A stretch of 64,000 nucleotides of DNA from positions 434,001-498,000 of the forward strand of contig JBBHKE010002887.1 in the NCBI GenBank assembly GCA_037447655.1. The letters run 5' to 3'. Source of the stretch: Zygnema cylindricum (lineage: Eukaryota; Streptophyta; Zygnematophyceae; Zygnematales; Zygnemataceae). The translations under genes and the position numbers were made by a program. Under the pieces are notes generated by a model. It did not search any database, had not been told where the DNA came from, and was given only the letters and a program-made list of their open reading frames with translations. This document shows positions 20,713-32,237 of this stretch, piece by piece (positions within the stretch are counted from its first letter, which is position 1; every line of letters starts with the position of its first letter).

Positions 20713-22615
20713 CTGAGATCTCGGTTCAAGCTTTGGTCACTAAATGTAGTGACTATGAATGCCTTGTGGGATAGGACGTTATATTTCGTGTAGGGGGTGG
20801 AGTTGACATGCACGATCAGACATTTTGTTATAGGACCACTAACTTCTTGGAACGCAAAATGTGCATTCCGCTAATTTCCGTTAGGAAGTCCATGCCTATT
20901 ATGGCAAATTCGGCCACATCCATACCTGCATTTTCAGGGAATTTGGTGGGGGCCAAAATATTTCATTCATTGCCAGCAGAAGAAATTCTTCCCTATAGTT
21001 CTTACTTACCAGAAATTTTCACTGACCCATGTTTTCTTATAGATACGAGGGAATTTGACCGTATCTATATCCAAACCTTGTCAATTCCACTTTCTCCGAC
21101 CTCTCTTACAATCCCACTCCCTATAGACTCTTTTGGGTTTCTTCCCATTAATTGGAATCTGGTCTAATTGGAACCTCATCCAAATGGATTAGTGATTTTG
21201 GACCATTTTGCTGGAATAGGCACTTCCCTCTTTGCATGTTTGCGGAATGGATTATTAAACTAATTTTATTATTTGGTTGAGATTGATCCGTTAGCACGGA
21301 AAGCACAATTACATCATTGTAATCTGTTACATTCCCTATACCCGCATTTGTCACCAAAATCCGCATACAAGCATATGCATATCGCCCTCCCACAAGACAT
21401 CCGGATTGTGGGCAACCATCATTTATAGGATATTGGTCCTATAGATCTACTTTTTGGCGGATGGGGGTAACAAGGAATGTCTCGGGTGGGGAAAGGTCTC
21501 GGATTAGCCGATCCCCGCACCAAAATATTTTTTTGAATTGATCCGCATCCTACATTTTCTACAAACTTTAGATCATCCTATCGGGTATATCTTGGAAAAT
21601 GTCGCAGCCTATAATGATCCAAGACCTAGAGTCTTGGCTGATTTTCAACGGATTGAACAATTAATTGGTCCGCCTCTTATTATTGACGCGGCTCGCCATG
21701 GTTCACTAGCACACTAGGTTCGCTCCAAATGGACAAACCTGATCAATATTGGTAGACTTTGTGAGGCCAACTTGTTAGTTCGTCCTCCTCCTACATACAT
21801 TCAAGCTGCCATTCTTCTATTCCATAAGGTGCAGCCTTGCGTTCAAAAGGACTGTCCCCCTAATTTCAGTGTCAATGTCTTAGGTTAACCTCTGAAGGTG
21901 CTTCCTACCTTATTTTCTTACCCACATTCACATGCATTCTGTAATGACGGTCCTGGCATGCTTTGAAACATTCATATCGGTGAGCTTGAAGAGCCTACCT
22001 CTACGGAACGAGAACACCTCTTGCATTTCATTCCTGGCTCAGCGGCCGCTCTTGGTCTTATTGAACGTCAAAGATGCACTTTATTAGGTCGTGTCATGGA
22101 TTCTCAGTCTTTGTCTTTTGTTCTAGGTCTTGGGTTTGCTGCTGGTCCTCACTCTCAGGCACATCCGTCTCAACCAGCTGGGGGGGGGAATGCATCACTA
22201 AAAAAATCTTTCCGTCCCACTCTCCAAGGGACCACATTTCAATTTTTCCTCTTTTTTTCTTCAATTCCACCAGTCTCGGAGATCTTTATCTACGATTTTC
22301 TCAATCCTAACCAAATGTCTTGGTCTATTCCAGAATACACGGCTGTCCAGTTTACAAGTCCCATGTATATTCCATCCACTCCTCATTGGAGTGCTGCTTT
22401 TCCAACACGCATTTTGAATCATTCAGTTAATTGCCTTAAATGGACACCTGTAGCTGTTGAGTTAGGTCAAACGCTTATTGCAGATGAGCAGTTGGCCATT
22501 GCACAACCTATGGAAGCTATGACAACCGAAAATTCCGATGCTTCTAAATGGAAATTTGGCACCAATCTAACAAAGGCCGAACAAGAGTTACTGAATGATG
22601 TAGTTTTACGGAATA
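20713..22615 (+). pseudogene. G1 pol, protease end and long linker to RT
   Basis: The translation resumes the interrupted protease region (ALVTKCSDYECLVG, then the RVGGGVDMHDQTF-like stretch near 20790-20825). It then continues as a long linker of unknown role, with open stretches 20808-21167 and 22021-22659. Several frame changes and stops (for example around 21170-22020) show decay. The end, TKAEQELLNDVVLRNIDAF, is the usual lead-in to gypsy RT. Confidence 0.65.
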
Positions 22616-23870
22616 TTGATGCTTTCTATGAACCATTTAGGTCGTCACACCGCTTATAAGATGTCGATAGATCTCGAAGATGATCGCCCGATATTTAAAC
22701 CGAAACATTGTTTGTCACAAACTGAATGGGAAATGGTAGACAAGCGATGTGGTGAACTAGAGGAAGCTGGCCTAATCTATCGGCCAGACTCCACATTTGC
22801 AGCTCCCACTGTCATGCCTCGGAAAAAGGATTCTGATGGTAATTTTACTGAACATCATATGTGTGGTGACTATCGTGAACTAAATGTTAGAATGGTTCAA
22901 AATCGTCATCCCATGCCTCTTGCCAAAGAAATATTTGATCACGGCGGCGGAGCAAATTTTTTTAGTATCCTTAACCTCTATCAGGGATTTAATCAAATTG
23001 AGATAGAGGAAAATGACCAGCATAAAACTGCCTTTTGGGGTAGCGACGGCCGATGGGAATGGGCTGTAATGCCATTCAGACTGAAAAATGCTCCGGCAGT
23101 ATTTCAAAAAGTCATGGACTCCGTTCTTGGAGGTTGTAAGTTTGCGAGATGTTACATCGATGACCTCATCATTGCCTCCGCTACTATCGAAGAGCACGCT
23201 GCTCACATCGAATGGGTATCGACTGAATTGAAAAAGGTCAGATTAAAATGTCATCCAGCAAAATGCACCTTTGGAGCTGAGGGAGTGCCTTACCTCGGCC
23301 ATTTTATCTCGGCTGAGGGAATCACTCCTCTCGAAGCAAACATAGAGGCAATCAGTAAATTGCCTGCTCCCACGGACCTTACAAGTCTGCGAGCTTTTCT
23401 CCGACTTGCTTATTATTATCGCAGGTTTGTATCTAATTTTAGCACCATCGCATCACCGTTAAACGACCTTCTTAAGAATGAAGTGGCGTTTATATGGGGT
23501 CCCGATCAGATTTCCGCATTTCAAAAATTAAAAACTGCTTTATCGAGTGATCTAATTCTCGGTCCTCCCAATCACAAACTCCCTTTTTGTCTCCAAACAG
23601 ATTTTGGGAAACCCGGAATCGCTGCCATCTTAACATAAAGAGAGTTGAGCGGAGAGGAATACGTGGTTGCTTACGCGAGTAGAAGAAATAACCGGGTTGA
23701 ATCAAATTATAGTAGCTATGAAGGAGAGTGTCCAGCCACGGTTTGGGGAGTCGTTCACTTCCGCCATTATTTGTACCAAAAACTTTTCACACTCCTAACT
23801 GACTATCATCTCTTACATTGGCTGATGACGAACAATAAGCTTTTTGGGAAGCTAGCCCGATAGGCTTTAA
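22616..23870 (+). pseudogene. G1 reverse transcriptase-RNase H
   Basis: RT is open over 22616-23638. Motifs are the substrate-binding MCGDYRELN, FSILNLYQGFNQI (normally D in SxxDL), MPFRLKNAPAVFQ and the catalytic CYIDDLIIAS. The RNase H begins at about 23480 and has TDFGKPGIAAIL. After a TAA at 23636 it continues in 23645-23863 (VAYASRRNNRVESNY.. and LLTDYHLLHWL). The YIDD motif and sequence differ from the chromovirus G2 (FLDD) and from the usual seed-plant Athila/Tat types. Lineage unassigned. Confidence 0.85.
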
Positions 23871-24931
23871 TTTTACATGAATATGACGTTGAAATAATTC
23901 ACCGATTCGGTCTGCTTAGTCTAAACGCAGACGGAATTTCCCGAAATCCTTTGCCCTGAACAACAGATAAATGAGTTCATCAAGATTTCGATGACGATGA
24001 TGTTCCCGTCATGTCAATGGGTTCTTATATTACTTACTGCCTGGCCTCTATTTCGAACCCCCGTCCCGCCATAGATCCTTGGCGTGATAGGACTCTCATC
24101 CTTTTCCTATCCTCCCAAACCTTAAGGTCCGGCATTACCTCTGACAAAGAAGACAGAGTGAAAAAGAGGGCCAAAAGTTATCTTTGGCTCGGGGGATCTT
24201 TAGTTTGGTTGTTGGCAGACGGAAGCCATAGCCACGTTCCACGGCCTACCAGCGTCTTTCTCTCATTGAGCAGATTCACACTAGGCTTGGTCACTACGGT
24301 ACCAAGCGTACGTTAAGTCTAGTTCAGGAACGGTATTGGTGGTCAGGAATGCAAGCTGATGTCGTTGCTATTCTGCACAAGTGTGCCACTTGTGACCGTT
24401 TTCGAACTTCTTTTTCTAACCGGCAGATTACGCTCCAACCTCTATTTATTAGGGGTTTGTTCTATCGATGGTCGGTCGATTTGGCCTGACCTTTTCCTTT
24501 ATCACATAGATTGAAACAATACATTATGATTATGATCAAAAATTTCAGTAAGTGGGTAGAAGTCGTAGCCCTGTCTCATAAGACAGCTAAGTTAACCACC
24601 GCAGCTTTTAAGGAACATGTCCTTATGAGATACGGTGCCCCAGCCGAGGTCCTTACGGATGAAGGTACATAATTTCGGGGAGAATTTCAAGAGATGCTTG
24701 ATGAGGCTCTCATCGATCATCGTTGTACTAGTCGGGATCACCCCCACGCCGATGTCCTGGCTAAACATGCAGTCCAAACATTTAAGCGTGCCTTACGTAA
24801 GCATTGCTTAGAGAAACACATTTCGGTTTGGGACGAGTCCCTCGGTTACATTACCATGGGATATCGCTTGTTTTTGCCACGGATGTCGCGAGCTTTCGGT
24901 AGTGTTGGCCAACTTTTTTGCTGGCTAAAGA
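23871..24931 (+). pseudogene. G1 integrase, broken
   Basis: After a decayed connector the zinc-binding finger is readable at about 24270-24410 (HTRLGHYG, then KCATCDRF, an H2C2 arrangement). The core has WSVDLA near 24474 and VLTDEGT near 24650. The region expected to carry the catalytic Glu reads HPHADVLAKHAVQTFKRAL, with Lys where Glu is usual. Stops lie at 24488 and 24671. The polypurine tract follows. Confidence 0.8.
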
Positions 24932-24942
24932 GCTGGGGGGGG
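24932..24942 (+). other. G1 polypurine tract
   Basis: A G-rich run (gctgggggggg) directly before the repeat block L3, in the place expected for plus-strand priming. It sets the left limit of L3. Confidence 0.75.
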
Positions 24943-26545
24943 AATAAACCGACCTAACCATAACCAGCTAAGTCGTTGACCTTTCATTTTCTTTCACCTT
25001 GCCTGTTGTTATATTTATTCATTTTTCTCTTTCATGTCTTATTTCATTCGCAACATATTTTCATCATTTCGGTTTTAAGTGGAGCACAACTAATGATATT
25101 GCATGCATCTTCACGTTATTTGACACATACAGGACAGCTGTCATGCCGCATCTCGTCGACCATTTTAATTATTTATATTTAGGTGTTAGGACGGGCAGCC
25201 GCCACACTAATTTGTATTTGGGTGTTATTTGGGTTTTACAGGACCGTACATACCTACATTTCTCGTTCGCATTGACTGTTTATTTTTACATTGACGTACT
25301 CGTCGACCGTACATATGTATTTTTGACTGTAAGACCTATATTTCGTGCAATTCCCGTGATGACGATTTGGACCGTACTCGCAGTCATACCGTACGACATA
25401 TATTTTTCACGATTTCCACCGACGGAAGATTCGATTATTCTGCGTCGACCGTATGACTTACGTTGACCAGAATTCCCGCGGCCACAAATCGGCCCGTTCC
25501 TGCGGTCCTGCCGTACCTGCTTTCATTTCCCCGATTATCTGCCGACGACCCATTTTGAATTCACGACGGTACAAATCTACTGTACCTGCATCTCTCGCAA
25601 TTCTGGCTAAGGACAAATTTGAATCATTTCGAGCGAGGGAGCATCTCGACCGTCGACGCAAACTATATGATTTTCGTTATATCTCATCTGGACCGTTGAT
25701 GTGAGTGACAGACAAATCGGCTGTGAGTGCTGACGAAGTGACGTGATTGTACCATTTTAAGTCGTGAACCATTTGAAGGTTCACGCATTCACATGTTGAT
25801 AGGAAGGGTTTTAATCCGTAGGTTATAGATTCAGTAACGTAGGGCATAGGATTTCAGCCTCCTATTGGCTGAATCCAAACTAGACGCAAATACATACATA
25901 GCACGCTGTACTCTGATGGCCTGTTTTCACTAGGCGTAGAATTTGTTACTTAGATCATTTCTGATCATTTCTTGCACACAATTTTCAAGCCTTGGAATTA
26001 TTTATTTTCAGGATTGAGGATTTTCTCCAGCCATCTTTTTACTTGTAAAATTTTCCGGACAGCTTAGAGGCGATTTTCTGCCTTTGCGTGAAGCGTCTAG
26101 TTTTCCATTACATTATCAATATCTTTTAAAGCCTTACATATTAATCTTTACGGCTTTGGCCAAGACTTACACGGTTTCCATTCACTTTTCTCGTCCTTTT
26201 AAGTGGATTTTGACCGCGTTCTCGCGACACAAACTTTTTTCCCCGGCTGTGGCTGAACTTTGATTAGTGTGGAAGTTGCATGTTGGGATTATTGATTTGT
26301 TGTTTTTATTTCTTGTGATTGTGTATTTATTTCTATTTGCTTATGCGCATCTTTTGAGTTTGGCTATCTCAAACATCATAAGTGTCAGGCATATTGTCAT
26401 TTTCAGTTTGTTGTTTGTCTTTCTCGGTTTTTTATGCTTTGATTTGTTATATTTAAGTATAAATTCAGATTATCCTTGATAAGATAACTCCTGCAAGGAA
26501 TATAAATAGACCGTGGGGCCTAGTGGTCATCCATCGGCTTAGTAG
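24943..26545 (+). repeat. G1 3' LTR-like block L3
   Basis: 1603 bp, starting aataaaccgacc after the polypurine tract and ending ggcttagtag. It lacks the 221-bp tandem repeat: the flanks ttgacacat and cgcatctcgtcgacc are separated by only about 20 bases (25113-25150). It is followed directly by L4. Confidence 0.75.
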
Positions 26546-28589
26546 AATAAACCGACCTAACAATAACCAGCTAAGTCGTTGACCTTTTATTTTCTTCCAC
26601 TTTGCCTATTGTTATATTTATTCATTTTTCTCTTTCATGTCTTATTTCATTCACAACATCTTTTCATCATTGCGGTTTAAGTGGAGCACAGCTGATGATA
26701 TTGCATGCATCTTCACGTTATTTGACACATGCATATAATCCGTCGAGCATACGACGAATGAACCAAGAAACACCATAATTGCGCAAACTTTGAAACCGTA
26801 TAACCTTTAAATTTATCCATGGCCACAACCCTAAAAACTTATATAAAAGACTACGAGAGGGTGAAAACCAAGTTTTCCGCCGATATATTGAGACATTTAA
26901 CGAGGTTTTTTTGTAGAAGTGTGTGTTTCGACCACGCTTTGTCATAACCCATCATTCATCCGTTAAGCATACGACGAATGAACTAAGACGCAACATAATT
27001 GCATAAACTTTGAAAACGTAGAACCTTTAAAATTATCGGTGGCCACAACCCTATATATTGATATAAAACCCTACGAGAGGGTGAAAACCAAGTTTTCCGC
27101 CGATATATTGAGACATGCAACGAGGTTATTTTGTAGAAGTGTGTGTTTTGACCACGCTTTGTAATAACCCACATAATCATCCTGTCATGTCGCATCTCGC
27201 GACCATTTTAATTATTTATATTTTGGTGTTAGGACGGGCAACCGCCACACTAATTTGTATTTGGGTGTTATTTGGGTTTTACAGGACCGTACATACCTAC
27301 ATTTTGCGTAAGCGTCGACCGTACATTTTTACATTGCCGTACAAGTCGACCGTACATATGTATTTTTGACTGTCCGACTAATATTTCCCGCAATTCCCGT
27401 GATGACGATTTGGACCGTACTCGCAGTCATACCGTACGACATATATTTTTTGGGATTTCCGCCGACGGAAGATTCGATTATTCCGTGTTGACCGTAGGAC
27501 TTACGTTGACCAAAATTCCCGCGGCCACAAATCAGCACGTACCTGCGGTCCTGCCGTACCTGCTTTCATTTCCCGGATTATCCACCGACCTCCTATTTTC
27601 GAATTCACGGCCGTACAAATAATCTACTGTGCCTACATCTCCCCAAATTCCAGTCAACGACGAGTTTAAATCATTTTGCGCGAAGGAGCATCTCGACCAT
27701 CCACGCAAAGTATACTATTTTCGTTATATCTCATCTGGACCATTGATGCGAGTGACAGACAAATCGGGTGTCAGTGCTGACGAAGTGACGTGATTGGACC
27801 ATTTTAAGTCGTAAACCATTTGGAGGTTCACGCGTTCACATGTAGATAGGAAGGTTTTAATCCGTAGGTTATAGATTTTGTAACGTAGGGCATAGGATTT
27901 CGGCCTCCTATTGGCTGAATTCAAACTAGACGCAAATACTTACATAGCTCACAGTACTCTGATTGGCCTCTTTTCACTAGGCGTAGTTTTTGTTACTTAG
28001 TTCATTTCGGATCATTTCTTGCACACAATTTTCAAGCGCAGGAATTATTTATTTTCAGTATTGAGGATTTTCTGCAGCCATCATATATTTGTAAAATTGT
28101 CCAGACAGCTTAGAGGCGATTTTCTGCCTTTGCGTGAAGCGTCTAGTTTTCCATTACATTATCAATTTATTGTAAGCCTTACATATTAATCTATATGGCT
28201 TTGGCCAAGACCTACACGGTTTCCATTCACTTGTCTCGTCCTTTGGAGTGGATTTCGACCGCGTTCTCGCGACACAAACTTCTTTCTTTGGCTGTGGCTG
28301 ACCTTTTATTAGTGTGGAAGTTGCATATTGGGATTATTGATTTGTTTTTTTTATTTCTTGTGATGGTGTATTTATATATATTTGCTTATGCGCATCTTTT
28401 GAGTTTGGCTATCTCAAACATCATAAGTGTCGGGCATATTGTCATTTTCAGTTTGTTGTTTGTCTTTCTCGGTTGTATATACTTTGATTTGTTTTATTTA
28501 AGTATAAATTCAGATTATATTTGATAAGATAACTCCTGCAAGGAATATAAATAGACCGTGGGGCCTAGTGGTCATCCATCGGCTAAGTA
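26546..28589 (+). repeat. G1 5' LTR-like block L4 of the second copy
   Basis: 2044 bp. It matches L2 at about 98-99% outside the tandem array, with the same start and end. Its excess over L3 (441 bp) equals two tandem units. It leads into a second copy of the G1 leader and gag. Confidence 0.75.
26730..27176 (+). repeat. 221-bp tandem repeat array, two units, inside L4
   Basis: Landmark cgaatgaac at about 26754 and 26975. The first unit matches the start of the L2 array and the second its last unit, as expected if the array expanded or contracted by unequal exchange. Confidence 0.88.
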
Positions 28590-29978
28590 TTCGTGCACTT
28601 GAAAATTGTCGTATTTTCTTTTCTCGCTTATTTGTTTTTATTTCAATTTCGGTTTTCTTTTTATCTAAAGAAAAAAAAAACAGAAACATTTAAAAAAAAT
28701 AAAAAATATATGTTTATAGATACATCTCTACAAAAATCTATAACTAGCTTTACATATATAATTACCATTTGCTTATTAGTTGACGTTTTACTTTATTGGC
28801 CATTTTTCGACCAACAATATACTACAATAACTTAAGTATTTGGTTTTTGTTTTCCCCATTTTCTTTGTTATATATAAGGGGCATTGTTTGCTCACATTGA
28901 GGCATACTTCACTAAGGATTGGAGTTATTGGAGCGGATCAATTCTTAGGATTTCTGCAAAACTTCAGTTGTAGCGAACAATCGCAGTTCACCTTTGGCAA
29001 AAACCAGATTGCTAAGAGTGTTATGTAAGTATCACGATGCCTTGCGGGTACACGCGCGTGCTAAGGTAGTCGGTTGATCATATAGAGTGATCGTGTTTGG
29101 AGTGGATTAGTGTTAATACACTTGTATTGAGCATTGCATTTGTCCAGCTTTCCCTGCTTGCTATCTGGCCTTGAGTGGCCTTGGCTGAGTTTGCTTTGCC
29201 CAGAGTGGAATTTCTTCATAGATCTTAGCGTTGGAGGCATTGGTTATCTCTTTTGTGGATTGTGTCGCATTAGATCTGCACTTGGGAGTGCTTGGATAGT
29301 AAGTTATTTGCCTTTATAGATTTGGCCCTTCGGCCTTGTCCCCTTATTTGCAGAGTAGAAGATTTTGGTAATACGGCTTCCTGTAAGATCTGGCCATCGA
29401 GGCTTGTCTGGTCATCATTTGGTGTTATCATTTTTTATGCCCACCGATTAGGATAATCTTGATTATCTTGTCGAAACCACTCGATCGTCGGCCTCGTTTA
29501 GGCCCACGGAATCCGGACCATCAGATTTATCTAGTCTTTAGGACCATCCTTTCCGAAATATCTCGGGTCAAATTTCCCCTTCGGTTCGATCTACTCTCAC
29601 CTCGGTATCTTCCTTATCATCACTGTCTTCCACATTTTTGGAAGAGAAATTTGAACACGATTCCCTTGACAAGTCGGATTCCAATTCATTATCTTTTTGG
29701 TTTCCACAAATTACAAATTCATTACTATCCCCAAGCATTCCATTATTGGAAATGGCTTCCACATCCGAGGGAGGGGGTCGCCTTCATTTCTGTTTTTCAG
29801 GAATGAAGGACACTATGACTTTATCGCATTTTCGAATGCTATTCGATACCGAAATGCGTGATCTTGCATTTCGGTACCAAGATCGGTTCAGCCTACGGGT
29901 CGCTTTCACTCTTTTAGGCGTTACCTTCGCGGTTCAGCCCTTACTCTTTATTCCCGCAAGTATGATTCCTTACTTGCG
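28590..29978 (+). other. G1 leader, second copy
   Basis: Near-identical to 3680-5069, with the same A/T-rich runs and TATA-like element. No gene apart from the small frame at 29752-29982. Confidence 0.6.
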
Positions 29979-29982
29979 ATGA
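29752..29982 (+). CDS. Possible upstream ORF, second copy
   Basis: Same 76 codons and same ATGA overlap with the gag start (29979) as 4843-5073. No domain recognised. Confidence 0.25.
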   Translation: MASTSEGGGRLHFCFSGMKDTMTLSHFRMLFDTEMRDLAFRYQDRFSLRVAFTLLGVTFAVQPLLFIPASMIPYLR

Positions 29983-31631
29983 CAAAGTTTTCTCCAGCTT
30001 TCGCTGGGAGTCCTGCTATAATGGGACAACCAGTAATTCCCTACCAACCGGCTATTCCGGAAGTCCTTGATCTCAATGGTGATGTTATTACAGCAGCAGT
30101 TGCGGAAATACCGCAGCAGTTTGCAATAGCCGCGCGTGCTTGAATTCCAGCACGACCAGCGATGACGATCCCTCTATTGGATCCACTCTCTGTCATGTTT
30201 GAAATGTTGCAAGCGGAATACCGTATTCAAAACCCTGACCAAGTTCGTGAGTTAATGAACTTCGAACAAAAGTCAGGAGAGACCGCCACTGCATTGCGTG
30301 CTCGTATGGAAACTCTTCGTGAAGCATTGCCGGACTTAATGTCGGATGCTGAAGCTGTCCATAAATTTGTAGGACAATTTCCGAGTCAGTCTAAGAAATT
30401 TATTCAGAGTCACCTGACTCAAACATACGGCTTGAAGTTCACTTTGGACCATGCCGCCCAGCATGCCATGGAATACGAAATGCAAAATTGTTGGTGGGAA
30501 GCCCATGACCGTCCTAAAGCGGTCCCGAAAGAACCAATTGTTCCACCATGGAACAATCCTTGTCCTTACAACCAGCCTTGCAAAGTCTTGGCCATGGGAA
30601 CCCCACCTGTTGCTCCCGAAAATCGATTATGTTTTCGATGTGGGAAGACGGGGCATGATGCCTGAATGTTTCCAAACATAACCGTTACCTGTACATATTG
30701 CAAGCAAACCGGACACTATGTCCAACGTTGCCATATAAAGAACCCGAAATTTTCCTATCAAAACCAAATTAAAAATGGTGTTATTTCTCTTGATCCGCAA
30801 AACCGGTTCAACCGGTTAATGAACCGGAGAATAACACCACTCCACCTAAGGTATCTCGTAGAGAGAGAGAGCGTTTAGAAATGCAAGAGCAAATGGCGGC
30901 TATGATGAAAGAACAATTTGCACCCTTCATGACTCAAATGAAACCACAATTTATTGGCATGGCTCGCACTGTTGTACACATGCCCACATTGGCAGGTCGT
31001 ATCTTACGAGATTCCACCATCCAACAACGAGAGGCTACGTTCGACAAAGGTTCGACCGATCAAAGCCGTGACGGTAAAACCCCTAACACACGCATTCCTT
31101 TGTCATTCACTAAAGAGCATTCTCCTCCCTTCCCCGAAACCGCTTCAGCCATCGCGGTTGAAGCTCTCAACATGGTGGATCGAACTATATATAAGGCACA
31201 CTGTGTGAATGAAGCTTGTGCATTCTATCCACTATGATTTCCGACTCACCAAAAATCTCCCCTATCTCCTTTACCTTCGATAGCTCGGCTGCACCTGCCG
31301 CGCTACAAGCACTTCAGCTGCACAGAAATCTTGCTGCTATTCAGCCTATTTCTATAGAGGAGCGAAATCATCTTGATCCTCACATCAGTTTTTTGGATAA
31401 CGGGAAGGTTGCATTGTTGATCAATGGTATAGCCCCTTCCCTGCCTCTCATGGATACGGGTGCAAAGCTGGTGATATTGGGCTCTAGCTTTGCACTCAAT
31501 CTTAGTCTAACTCCAGAAAAGCTTCAGTCCACTTCTACTCGCTTGTTAACATCAGCGGGTACAATGGAGCCACTCCTAGGAATCAGTAAAGAACCGCTCG
31601 ATTTCAGGTTCCAGAACGGAACGGCCACAAA
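29979..31631 (+). pseudogene. G1 gag and protease, second copy, broken
   Basis: This copy is less damaged than 5070-6720. From ATG 29979 the frame is open except for a TGA at 30141-30143 and another at 30663-30665 (CGA in the first copy) inside the first zinc knuckle. The second knuckle (CTYCKQTGHYVQRC) is at about 30689-30730, and the protease DTGA at about 31453. A one-base loss near 31212 (gaagcttg against gaacgcttg) shifts the frame. It is interrupted at 31631 at the same base as the first copy. Confidence 0.8.
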
Positions 31632-31636
31632 CTTTG
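31632..31636. repeat. Target-site ctttg of G2, second copy
   Basis: The same five bases precede the second G2 start, showing that both G2 starts descend from one insertion and not from two. Confidence 0.85.
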
Positions 31637-32116
31637 TGTAACAGGGTTACAAGGTTGGGAACTTAGTGGCTAGAAACTCGGCTGCTATAGTTGCAAATGT
31701 AGAGCATCACAGCTGCGATTCCAGATTAGCGCAACATAGCAGCATAGCAACTTGGAAGAATAACGTAACGCAGCATAGCAACGCAGCGTAGCAGTATAAC
31801 AACGCCGCAGAATGTAAATTTTACTGTATAGTTCTAGAAGAATATTGTGGATATATCTCGGTTGACCGCGAAGGTCCACGTGTACATTTGTACAGTATTG
31901 GGTTGACTACCAGTTAGTTAGTTTAAATAGTGAGACAGACGTAGTAGAAGACAGACTCTTTGAGTAGACCCTCGCAGCGTGTGCTGAATCTTGTAATCCT
32001 CTCTTGAGTAATAAAGCGCCATCTTGTCTGTCACTGCTGTGTGCACCTGCTGTTGCTACAAGAGGATCCTTAAAGCTTTAGGCTGTGCATTTTGGTGTAT
32101 TGTGGTGCCTATAATT
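31637..32116 (+). repeat. G2 5' LTR, second copy, lacking its last bases
   Basis: About 97% identical to 6726-7196. It stops after cctataatt, 16 bases before the normal LTR end. The LTR tail, the primer-binding site and the first gag codons are gone and a copia LTR end takes their place. Confidence 0.88.
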
Positions 32117-32237
32117 GGGATTGTGACTGTCAAGGGGTCAGTCATTTGGGTTTATATTAACTTGGAGTCGGCACTATCTAGATTAGCTTCTTTTGGATCT
32201 GCATACTCTGAGGGCCAATGGAGGTCTCAGAGTTTCA
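32117..32237 (+). repeat. Copia LTR end fragment (subfamily D) replacing G2 PBS
   Basis: These 121 bases match, in sense orientation, the last part of the copia LTRs. The first 90 or so bases resemble subfamily C (compare the reverse of 33858-33950) and the last 25 resemble subfamily A (ggaggtctcagagtttca). It ends exactly at the LTR terminus and includes the LTR-borne ATG at 32218. Confidence 0.85.

Noticed and set aside
22616-23638. G1 RT as an endogenous pararetrovirus (Caulimoviridae), because of the YIDD motif
   Set aside because: An integrase with an H2C2 finger follows, as do a polypurine tract and LTR-like repeats. No movement protein or coat protein pattern is seen.
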